Assembly (NCBI GenBank): GCA_015143295.1
Contig: CM026571.1
Coordinates: 28,796,505-28,860,504, forward strand
Reading direction: 5' to 3'
Source: Tetracentron sinense
Lineage: Eukaryota; Streptophyta; Magnoliopsida; Trochodendrales; Trochodendraceae
Length of the DNA: 64,000 nucleotides
Each line of letters opens with the position of its first letter. The stretch's first letter is position 1. The notes below the pieces were generated by a model, which searched no databases, was not told the DNA's origin, and saw nothing but the letters and a program-made list of their open reading frames with translations. The position numbers were made by a program, and so were the translations under genes. Below, piece by piece: positions 12,164-21,359 of the stretch.

Positions 12164-12283
12164 ATGTCGGCAGGTTCTGAGGGAGCTGCTGCTCCCTTTG
12201 ATGTTTGTGCTCCTGGTCCATGGGTGGAGGAGGAGTACGTCGAGGAGCCTTTGGAGGAACCTCCCGTAGAGGGTTATCAGTAG
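12164..12283 (+). CDS. Conserved 39-residue LTR mini-ORF (family A)
   Basis: An ATG-started frame of 39 codons near the LTR 3' end. The middle reads APFDVCAPGPWVEEEYVEEP and the tail ends GYQ before TAG. The solo LTR of the same family (27204-27323, minus) keeps the frame intact with two visible conservative changes. More distant Gypsy LTRs keep a related frame (33107-33250, 63519-63623, and 55072-55185 minus). The family A start codon lies three codons before a GGCAG|GT junction shared by most of these LTRs, so the frame could instead be a second exon. No known domain is recognised; it is short and acidic. Real translation is unproven. Confidence 0.45.
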   Translation: MSAGSEGAAAPFDVCAPGPWVEEEYVEEPLEEPPVEGYQ

Positions 12284-12582
12284 GTGGTGTTAGATTCTGA
12301 GTGGATTAGCTGTGGGTGAGCATGAATGATTATATCCATGTATTTTGGTGGGCATGTCCGCACTTTCTTTGTTTTGATTTCTTTGTATTAAACTTGGACC
12401 ATGTGTATATACTTAGAGGTTGTTAGACTTCCGCTGTGTTTTATAGTTATGTTTCCGCTGTCATCCTCTATCGTATATGCTCTGTGGATTTTTGTAGGTT
12501 GGTTTGTCAAGCAAGTCATGTAAGCCATGTTTAGTCGTCCAAAGTTCACTTTAACTCCTAGGGTGGGTTTTGGGTCGCGACA

Positions 12583-14094
12583 ACTGGGTTCTCGATTTTA
12601 GCTATCAAACATAGCATCGTAGCGTTGACAGCTTTAGGGATGAAACCATTATGAAAAAAGAATTGTATAGCAGCTACCAGGTCTTCTTGTATAATATTCC
12701 AACAATGCTTAAAAAACAAGCTTGAGTAACCATCCAATCCTGGGGCTCCAGAGTCCTGCATATCCAAAACAACCTTCTTGATTTCTTCCACTTCTGGAAT
12801 TTTACATAGATTTTCATTGTCTTAATCCGAAACTAGGGAGGGAATGCACTCCACTAAGCTGCTATCCCTAGAAACACCTTCTGAGAGTAATATTTTCTGG
12901 AAAAAGTTAACCACCTCTTTGCCCTTTTCATCCTCTTGAGTCAACAAGTTACCATGGCTATCTATAATATTATGCACCATATTCCTTTTGCATTTATTTT
13001 GATAAACCGCATGGAAGAACTTAGTTTTTATCTCCTTTTAACCAATGCTCTCAAGATTTTTGTTTCCAGAAGATTTCTTCAAGATCTAAAAAAATTTTCA
13101 GCTCTGATTTAGCATTACATAAATTCAAGTAACCCTCTTCAGTTCAGTGGTCCTGCATTTGAATCTCTAGATCTTCCACTTTGCTTTCACAAGATCTCAG
13201 GTTAGCAAAGATATTACCAAAGGTATTTTTATTCCATTTAGATAACTCTACCTCAAGTTACTTTAATTTCAAGAAGAAGGATATAATAGGGTTACCTAGC
13301 TTAACTTCGTTCCAGTTCTTTTCCACAATTTCCATGAAGCCTGCATCTTTAATCCACATATTTTGAAATTTGAACGAAGAGTGGCATCCTCTCGAACTGC
13401 TAGCAGCCTCTATAAGAAGAGGGGAGTGGTCTGAGGGACTTCTAGGAAGGTGAGTAATAGTAGTCTGGGACACAGCATCCTGCCAAACTGAGTTGTAAAA
13501 AACTCTATCCAATCTAGCCCAAATGTAGTGAGCTCTAACACGATCGTTGCACCACGTAAATCGATTTCCCATGTAGCCTCCATCTATGAACCCACACTGA
13601 GTAATCATACTGTTAAACTCGTCGATCGCATTTAAAGTAGGACTTCTTCCCCCTTTTTTTTCTTCCACATTACAGATGACATTAAAATCCCCGCCTAAAA
13701 TCCAAGGAGTTGAGATATCTGCACTAATAATTTGAAGTTCATCCCAAAGTTCCCTTATAACCAGTCTATCACAAGACACGTAGATAAAAGAGAATCTAAC
13801 CAGATTCGAGCCTCTCTCCGACAGAATCAGCGAAATACATTGAAGAGATCTTTGCACCGACGAAACTGTGATATCATCTTTCCAGAAAATCCATATTTTG
13901 CTAACTTCACCATTATTCTTCGTATAGTTGTTGAAGCCCATCTCTCTAGCATATTTTTCATGGCCTTTTAAATTTTTTTTCGGATCCAGTAATGCTACTA
14001 ATGATATCTTATTCTCCACTATGACATAATTCAATCTCCTACAGGAATTTGGGTTGCCCGCTCCCCTTATGTTCCATATGATTGCACTAACCAT
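12583..14094 (-). pseudogene. L1-type LINE ORF2 (endonuclease plus start of RT), truncated
   Basis: Minus-strand remains of a non-LTR retrotransposon. From the ATG at 14094 it reads an apurinic-type endonuclease: IIWNIRGAGNP near the start, WILGGDFNVI in the middle, and the catalytic-type SDHSPLLI close to residue 225. The frame closes at 13258. From there to 12792 it is decayed. An RT start is recognisable at 12791-12583 (GAPGLDGYSSLFFKHCW, then MLCLIAKIE). The rest of RT is missing because the Gypsy LTR ending at 12582 cuts the element. Confidence 0.88.
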
Positions 14095-14629
14095 AAAGAA
14101 ATAATTGAGGGTTAGTTTGAGACCCCGCCCTAGTCTTCGATCTAGTAATTCTCTCTCTAGATTTTTGGCTAACTTCGGCTACCTCATTTCCTGCAATCAC
14201 AACATTGTTCTTCAACCACACTGAACCAGCGATCTTGTTTGAGAAAACCTTGCAACTCTGGATGAATCCATCCCTATTCAGAACTGGTTTGCTTCTACCC
14301 ATCTTGGATTTCGACCTGCTCCCCTCATCTTTAGATTTCTTTGATTTTAACACCTCTTCTTCCTTGGAGCTGCATGTACTATTTGGTTTATCAAACTTCA
14401 GGGCTTCTAACAATTCCTAAGTAACTATATCTTCATTGCAGCCACCATAGTTCTCGTTTCCATTGCTGTTGTTCTCAATAAATATGATATCATTTAAATC
14501 TAATCCTGGCCTCCTTGTATCTTCCTGAGTATTGTCCAAGGAACTACTGGTTTTAGTAATCCTATGTCCATCACTGTATCTTCCACCCCAACTGTTGTTT
14601 TTGCTGAATTTCAAGATCACCCTTCGCAC
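14087..14629 (-). pseudogene. LINE ORF1 C-terminal part
   Basis: The frame directly upstream of the LINE ORF2 overlaps its ATG by 8 bp, a common L1 layout. It is rich in lysine and serine (EEEVLKSKKSKDEGSRSKSK) and is interrupted by one stop at about 14414-14419. Traces of the same frame with several stops may continue to about 14830, including ALEAKLINKLNKIG. The nucleic-acid-binding knuckle usual in plant LINE ORF1 is not visible, so the element is 5'-truncated or decayed there. Confidence 0.6.
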
Positions 14630-14830
14630 CTTCTTCGTCTCCTTTGGACTTATCTACTTCATAGCTGCTGACATTGCTGGTTATTATATTCTTAATCAAT
14701 CTGAAATCAGTATAAACACTGAGAAAGCTTTAATTTTTTTTCCAACCTTAATCCAATTTTGTTCAATTTATTGATTAATTTAGCTTCCAAAGCATCCAAA
14801 CTATTCAAGTATAATCATCAAACATTTATC

Positions 14831-14956
14831 ATTCATTTTCATACAAGACATAAGGATCATCAAATAGTGAACAAGAATGTTCTAATTCTTGAGCTTGTTA
14901 GGTAGTTGCTCTATAATAGCCCGTGTGGATACCAAAGACTTACGACACCACTCAGT
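14831..14956. other. No gene; host flank of the copia solo LTR
   Basis: AT-rich sequence between the LINE remnant and the copia solo LTR. It rejoins 17146 onward once the LTR is removed. Nothing recognisable. Confidence 0.4.
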
Positions 14957-17140
14957 TCAAGGGAATCCAGATAAAAAAATTTATGCGAAAAACTGGATCC
15001 TGAAGATCTTTACATCATAGAAAATAATTAATATTAACTACTTAATAGAAGATTACCTCGGTGAATGATGTTCACTGGTGAAGCCGAAAAACGATGAAGC
15101 TTCAAAGAGATTTCTTGAAGAAATAACTCAAGCTCGATTCTCGCTCTTTGTAGAGATTTATGGAGTAGATTTTCTAACTCACAAAAATCCTTAGGGTTCA
15201 AAACCCTAACTCACAAAATCTCTTGGGCTCTACTATTTATGTCACGAAAATCCAAGAGGGGTGATCTCTCTTAGCCCACGAAAATTCATGGGTGTGTTCT
15301 CCCTTAGCTCACGAAATTTCCAGCAATTATAATCAATCACTCACTTCGACACAGTTTGGGTGTTGGGCATTTATAGATGTGGATTGATATGGATCTTATC
15401 CATATCTTGATCATTATCCTATAATGATAGTTATCTCTAAGAGTTTCTAATTAATGATAACTCTTATCATTAATAAACTCCTAGTTTATCTATAAGAAGT
15501 TAGTTATAACAAACCTTCTAATTTAGGATTCTTTTTCCTAAAAGGACTCCTTAATTAATGGGATGTAACTAACTCCCTAAAATTAAGGAAATAACCAACT
15601 CCTAAAATCTAGGGAGTCATTGAATCTAGACAATCTAGATTTTCCAAGGGTGGGCGTGAGCTAAAGGGGGGCGTGAGCTTCATGAAAGGATTAGGGATAA
15701 TCCTTATCCTTACCTCTATTGTTTCTTGACTTCCAAGTTAAGTATCTAATCTTATTAGATAAGGGTTAATTAATTAATAATTATCTACTAACCAAAGTCC
15801 CATAAACTTAGGGAACAAGAAGTGGGCACCCAGTTTAGGATGTCAATCCCATGGGCTTGGGCCCACCAATAAGGTCCATTTTATATGGGCTTTTATGAAA
15901 ATGGGTCCAACACATATTCCCTTATTTTTGGTTGATTAAATAATTATTATTATTACCCTTTAAATTAGATTAACATTTAATCTATTTAATGTAAATTAAC
16001 ATTTAATCCATAAATATAGATTAACATTTAATTTTATATTTCAAGCTCGTATTTCTTTATGAGCATCTCCACAGATTGCTCTGGGACATTCTAACCCTGG
16101 CTTACCCGATGTTATCCCATTGACCCTTTAATAGGAAGGACACCGGAATTGCAAGTGACGTGAGATATCCATGTTGCAATTGAATCCCAATGTAAGAACA
16201 TGAACTAATAAAGGATTCCGTCACATGAACTTTTGAATTCGATTGATCCTTCCAATAGCATTATCCCTAATAGGCCTTCGAGATTTATATACTATCTAAC
16301 TCATAGCCTATTGTAGATCATCCGGGTTTCCAAGACATTTGATTAAGCCATGAGAAACTATTTCTCATGTTAAAACATTTTGAGAAAAACTTTTATTAAG
16401 TATAATATATTTTATTAAAAAATATATTTCAAACTTATTTGATTTCAAAATCACCTGCGCAGGCTTTAAGCTTAATGGACTGTCTTACCCGGAACTTGGA
16501 TAATCCCTCAATATAATGAGCATGGATTTCTTGTTTGAAATTCATCATGACTCGAACAGCTTTCTGATTATCCAACTATCACCTTATCTTAGTCCCTCAA
16601 GTAGAGAGTACTTAGGAGCAATCAAAACATTCAAATCACTGCTCAGTTATAAATGAACTCATCAGATCTTACGGTCATCAAAACTGTTCAATATGAATGA
16701 GAGACCAACTATCTGATCATATGTTTCTGTAAGAGGTCTCTCATTGCATGCAATCAGTCAGTGTACATTTAAGCACCCATATGTTGATGTGTAATCTCCA
16801 CTACAATAGTTTGAGATAAAACCACATCTCAACCATTGAGAACATCTTAGTATTGTAGCAGTCATATAAGTGAAGTGCCCAGCTTCACCCATAGCTGTGA
16901 CTCTATAAGGTATAAGGAACTAGAAAGCTACATCTACCTGTGTCAGTCCATAACCAATTACATAGCTTTCCTACAATATAACCTAGAGACCTTGTTCGAT
17001 ATCTCATATCGTATAGATCATCTCATGATCTTGGTCAATTACCCATAATAAATTCACAATAGATAAAGAAGATGTCTTTATTAATCTAATCAATAAGAAT
17101 CTTACAATCTAAATGACTTTTTAGGGCATAATGTCCAACA
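14957..17140 (-). mobile_element. Copia solo LTR, minus strand, with TSD TCAGT
   Basis: Reads on the minus strand from TGTTGGACATTATGCCC (17140) to CTGGATTCCCTTGA (14957), matching the copia LTR at 3945-6165. TCAGT directly flanks both ends (14952-14956 and 17141-17145), the 5-bp target duplication expected for an LTR element. No internal region is present, so it is a solo LTR formed by recombination. The terminal CA has become GA. Confidence 0.9.
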
Positions 17141-17394
17141 TCAGTTGAACATTTGTGCAGTGATACTACATTTTATCATAGCATTTCACATACAACACAT
17201 CAAAGCATCTCATACATATTTCAAATATTTCATCATAGGCTCATCTTACTACTCCTATATAGCTGTTGGTGTCCACGTGGATGCCTTTAGGATCTTCAAA
17301 TTCAACTCCAACTTGATGCCACATAGCTGTACCTATTTATAATGCTAATTTTTTTTTTATGTGGGCCCCACCCACGAATACCTAACCCGAATCC

Positions 17395-17745
17395 AATTTG
17401 GTTCCCTTTTTCCTTCTTCTGCCTTTCTTCTTCCCAGTTCCCACACATGGTGCCTTTCTTCTTCCCAGTTCCCACACACGACCTTTCTTCTTCTTCTTCT
17501 TCGGCCTTTCTTCTTCCCAATTCCCACACACGGAATACCTAACCCTCTTCCCAGATCCCACACACGAAATACCTAACCTGAATCCACTTTGTTTCCTTTC
17601 TTCTTCCTCGCCCTTTATTCTTCTTCTTCTTCCTATCCGGTTCTTCTACTGTGCCCTTTCTTCTCCTTCTTCTTCTTCCCCATCATTAATTCATGGAAAA
17701 AATCTAGATCCATCTCCCCCATCCCTTCTCTTCAGTTATAAAATC
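17395..17745 (+). repeat. CT-rich tract with ~30-bp repeats
   Basis: Pyrimidine-rich stretch with three to four copies of a unit like CTTTCTTCTTCCCAGTTCCC followed by ACACACG (about 17412-17570), then TTCTTC-rich sequence. It resembles the CT-rich 5' untranslated region of a plant gene and may be part of a captured gene. Long open frames here on both strands are by-products of composition. Confidence 0.5.
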
Positions 17746-17934
17746 TATTAAATGGTCTCCATCCATTTCGTTTATAGCCACTTCGTTTACAGCATCGGAT
17801 TCAGGTTATTGAGTCAGTGGGCGAGTGGCCTTTGAAAGGTCTTCACCTTGCTATTTTTGTGGTACCTATTTTTTACCCATATCAGTGATTTCCCACTAAT
17901 TTTTTCCATATATTGTTTGTTCAGATCAACCCAG

Positions 17935-17985
17935 AGTCGAAGAGATATTATTATTTTGTTCGCATTGGGCTGGGCTTCGCAAGGT
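17935..17985 (+). other. Exon-like segment, repeated at 33577-33640
   Basis: A TTTGTTCAG acceptor-like border is followed by ATCAACCCAGAGTCGAAG and ends at a GCAAG|GTATTT donor-like border. A diverged second copy with the same borders lies just beyond the Gypsy insertion. Without that insertion the two copies would sit about 150 bp apart. It may be a duplicated exon of a captured gene; I do not recognise the product. Confidence 0.35.
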
Positions 17986-18096
17986 ATTTACCCAAACATT
18001 TTCCCGCTATTATTCAGTGTTTTTTTTACTCTGCATCAGTGACTTCCCTTGTAGAACCCCGAATCCGCATTTCACTAAGTAGTGAATAGTATGTGA

Positions 18097-19593
18097 TGTT
18101 AGCCTCAGGGTTACAACCATGAGTACCCTTAATAATTTTGATAATAACATAATAATGAAATGAAAATATTGGTACTAATAATCTTGTTTAAGTGCTTGAA
18201 CATTTCAGAAGATAAGGTTCATAGCTATCCAATCATGAAAAATGATGAAAATTACCCAAGAGGAAGTTCAACTCAATGTACACAAGAAGAAGAGCCAAAA
18301 CCAGACAATAGTCCAAGTTGGGTCCACTGAAGACAAAAGGCAAAATCACAAGACCTCTGTCAAGCGTAGTTCATCTCTCAACAATTCAAATGTATTTTTC
18401 TTTGAAGAATTCATAAGACTTATGTAAAAAGTCCTCAAAAGAAGGGTAAGTTGAAAAGCGCAAGAACCACAGATTGACCATAAGAGCCTAGGACATCCTT
18501 TGAAATCAATTTAAAGCCCTAATGGATCATAAAAATATGATAAAAAGATAGCTAATTAACCTAGGAAATCTATCTCATACCTTTGGTTTCGTCCAAATCA
18601 GAATTCAGAATTTTTACTTTGAATTCGTCGACGAATTATCTGGGTAGATTGAATTCGACGACGAAGTCATGACAGAATTTTTGAAATTCAATTGTCTCAT
18701 GAATTCGTCGACGAAATATTTGGTTGGGCTAAATTCGGCGACGAAGTCATTACAGGATTTTTTAGAATTCAATTTTGTCTTTTGAATTCGGTGACGAACT
18801 CTAGTGGGAACTCCACTTCAACGACGAAATCATGTCTGAAACTGAAAAATCATTGTAACGGCTAGTTAGCAACAGACCTAAAAGCATTTAATGCTTCCCC
18901 AACGACACTATTGGATCAAATGCTATAAAAAGAGTTCATTTATGAACAAATAACAACATTTGATCACAGCAATAACTCTCATTGATCACTCATTCATTGC
19001 TATTGATTTTCACTCACTCTCATACTTAGAAAATCCCCAAAAATCTCTCTTGAGCTGATTCAATTCCTATTTCCTTTGAGAGACTTTATTAAAATCTGTA
19101 TTTCACTCTTATCCAGCTCATTTAAGGAGCTTTCAATTCGGATTTTCAATCCAAAACTCATTTATTGAAGTCAGTCAAGAATTCAGGATTCTTGCACTGA
19201 AGTTGTTGCTTCAGTTTTCTCAAGCGAGGATTGTGCTCTTGAAATGCTTTAGCTCGGCCTAAAGGAGAGCTTGTTAAGGTGTCATCTCAACCTGTAAGAG
19301 AGATTGTAAGGGTTCGGACTCCACCTGTGAAGGAGTTGTGCGATTAAGGAATCGTGGTGAATCCTCTAGCTGAAAGCTGAGACAGGGAGTAGGCTGGTTT
19401 GCTGAACCTCATAAACAAATCTTAAGTTTGCACTCTCCTTATCTCTTCTCCCTTTCTTTTAATATTCTATTGTTTTAGGTTGTTGCATATTTTATTTTAT
19501 TCCACTTATTGAACTTGTAGTTCATAATTTTAAATCTGCCTTAGACCCTATTCCCCCTCCCCCCCCCCCCTTAGGGTCATTACCTGGCCAACA
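18097..19593 (+). mobile_element. Sirevirus 5' LTR
   Basis: Starts TGTTAGCCTCAGGGTTACAA and ends GGTCATTACCTGGCCAACA after a long C run near 19558-19570. The 3' LTR differs only at scattered positions, including a shorter C run and substitutions in the palindrome array. It carries the promoter module listed separately. Confidence 0.95.
18621..18930 (+). promoter_or_regulatory. Sirevirus LTR promoter: six palindromic words plus TATA box
   Basis: Six 18-bp words near the perfect palindrome GAATTCGTCGACGAATTC start at 18621, 18651, 18701, 18731, 18784 and 18814. TATAAAA follows at 18924. The 3' LTR has the equivalent array at about 30716-30927. Repeated palindromes in Sirevirus LTRs are, to my knowledge, an established feature of the group. 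What is striking here is that unrelated Gypsy LTRs in the same window use the same plan. Confidence 0.7.
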
Positions 19594-19595
19594 AT

Positions 19596-19607
19596 TGGTA
19601 TCAGAGC
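19596..19607 (+). other. Sirevirus primer binding site
   Basis: TGGTATCAGAGC, two bases after the LTR end, is the usual plant primer binding site complementary to the 3' end of initiator methionine tRNA. It sets the strand and the 5' LTR boundary. Confidence 0.95.
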
Positions 19608-19653
19608 ATAATACTCTAAGTAGATCTAACCAATCTGAGTAATCGATTTTATT

Positions 19654-21354
19654 ATGGCAAACAATGTTTTTGCAACAAGCCTAGGAGAAGGTCAGTCCAC
19701 CACTAGACCTCCATTGTTTAATGGATAAAATTATAACAACTAGAAAACTAGGATGATGTATTACATCCAAGCTCTAGATTATGAGTGTTGGAGAGTAATA
19801 GTTAATGGCCCTCATCTTCCCACAAAAACTGCGGATGATGTTAGAATTCCTAAGGTTGAAGAAGAATGAAATGAAGCTGATATTAAGCTCATTCAAATCA
19901 ATGCTAAAGCTATTAGCAACCTTTACTGTGCTTTAAGTCCCCAAGAATTTAACAGAGTCTCTGGATGTGATTCTGCTAAAGAAATATGGGATAAACTAAA
20001 AGTCACCTATGAAGGGACTAATCAAGTTAAAGAAGAAAAGATTAGCATGCTTATTCACAAGTATGAATTATTCAAAATAAAAAAAGAAGAATCTATTGGT
20101 GATATGTTCACCAGATTTACTAACATTCTAAATGGTCTGAAATCTCTGGGTAAGGTGTATTCAAATGCAGAAAATATGAGAAAGATTCTAAGATCACTGC
20201 CCAAGGAATGGACCCTAAAAGTGAGAGCAATTCAAGAAGCCAAGGACCTCACCAAACTGCCTATGGATGAGCTGCTTGGATCTCTTATGACTCACGAAGT
20301 CATAATGAAGGATCAAATGCCTGATGAACCAAGAACCAAGAAAGGGTTGGCCCTCAAGAATACTCAAGGTGAAAACAGTGAGGAGGAAACCAGCAGTGAA
20401 GATGAAGATATAGCCTTCATGGCAAGAAGGTTCAAAAGGTTCCTCAAGCATAAGAAGAATTTCAAAAAGATATCATACAAGGAGTTCTCAAAAGAGGTAA
20501 ACAAAGCTGAATCCAGCAAGAAGGAACCTCTCACTTGTTATGAATGCAAGAAGCCAGGCCACATAAGGACTGATTGCCCTCAACTCAAAAATAGCCAAAA
20601 GTACAAGAAAAAGACTATGATGGCAACTTGGGATGACTCAGAGGGAAGCAAGTCAGAAGATTCAAGTGATGAAGAGGTGGCAAACTTGTCTCTCATGGCA
20701 AATGAGGATGAGGTAACTTCTTCCCCAAATGATTCTCTCTCATATGATGAAATAAGAGAAGCATTTGATGAACTTTACATTGAATTTGGTAGAATAACTA
20801 AATTAAATAAATCCTTTAAAAAGAAAATCCTCACTCTTTCACAATCATGTGAATCTCTACAAAAAGAAAAGAGTGTGTTAGCCATTGAGAATGAGGAATT
20901 GAGTAACAAATTAAATGATATTCAAAATGCTCATCATGACTCACCATGTGAATGTGATGAGCTAAAAGCTAAAGTCAAGGACTTAACCAATGTTGTCCTC
21001 ACACTCACAAATGGTCAAAAGAATCTAGAAAGACTTTTAGGAAAGCAAAGATGTGTTTTTAACAAGGCTGGACTTGGTTATAATACCTTTTCAAAACAAA
21101 AAGTTTATCAAAATTTCTTCACAAAAGAAAGTAGTAACCAAACTCTACCATCTATTGCATTTTATAATGGTAAAATAATTAGAAAAGTTTGGGTTCCAAA
21201 AGGAACAGCTTATCTTTCAAAAACTTACCATCAAGAACCAAGAATGATTTGGGTCCCCAAGGGAACTAATTCTCCCAAACCAAAACCTAGATCACTTTGG
21301 GTACCATCCAAAACTGTTTGGGTATCGGGGGAAAAGTATCTTGGAGTTACTTGA
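19654..21354 (+). pseudogene. Sirevirus gag pseudogene
   Basis: Starts MANNVFATSLG at 19654. Three in-frame stops break the first 75 codons; from 20047 the frame is open. It shows the capsid-type region (IWDKLKVTYEGT, RSLPKEWTLKV), a CCHC zinc knuckle CYECKKPGHIRTDC at 20536-20577, an acidic serine-rich linker, a coiled-coil-like stretch around 20780-21040 and four WVPKG/WVPSK-type repeats at 21190-21320. The last are typical of the Sirevirus gag-pol junction. The product would be the structural protein of the particle. It ends at a TGA, and the frame into pol is further disturbed by a small deletion near 21404. Confidence 0.92.
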
Positions 21355-21359
21355 ATTGA

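Larger units (their letters stand above)
10236..12582 (+). mobile_element. Gypsy 3' LTR, family A (2.35 kb)
   Basis: Starts TGTAGAGCCCCGAAC and ends GGGTTTTGGGTCGCGACA. The minus-strand solo LTR at 26900-29424 belongs to the same family. In order it contains a palindrome array (10463-10650), a TATA box (10701), a leader with a donor-like GT at 10929, minisatellites (11551-11877), the hairpin at 12133-12153 and a short ORF (12164-12283). The LTR lies inside a LINE (LINE sequence starts at 12583); the matching left flank has been lost, so no target duplication can be shown. Confidence 0.9.

Noticed and set aside
17302..17751. Several open frames rich in Phe, Ser, Pro or Glu on both strands
   Set aside because: They come from the CT-rich tract with short repeats; no domain and no conservation between frames.
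19596..19607. Possible tRNA-related sequence
   Set aside because: Only the 12-bp primer binding site complementary to tRNA-Met is present; there is no tRNA gene.
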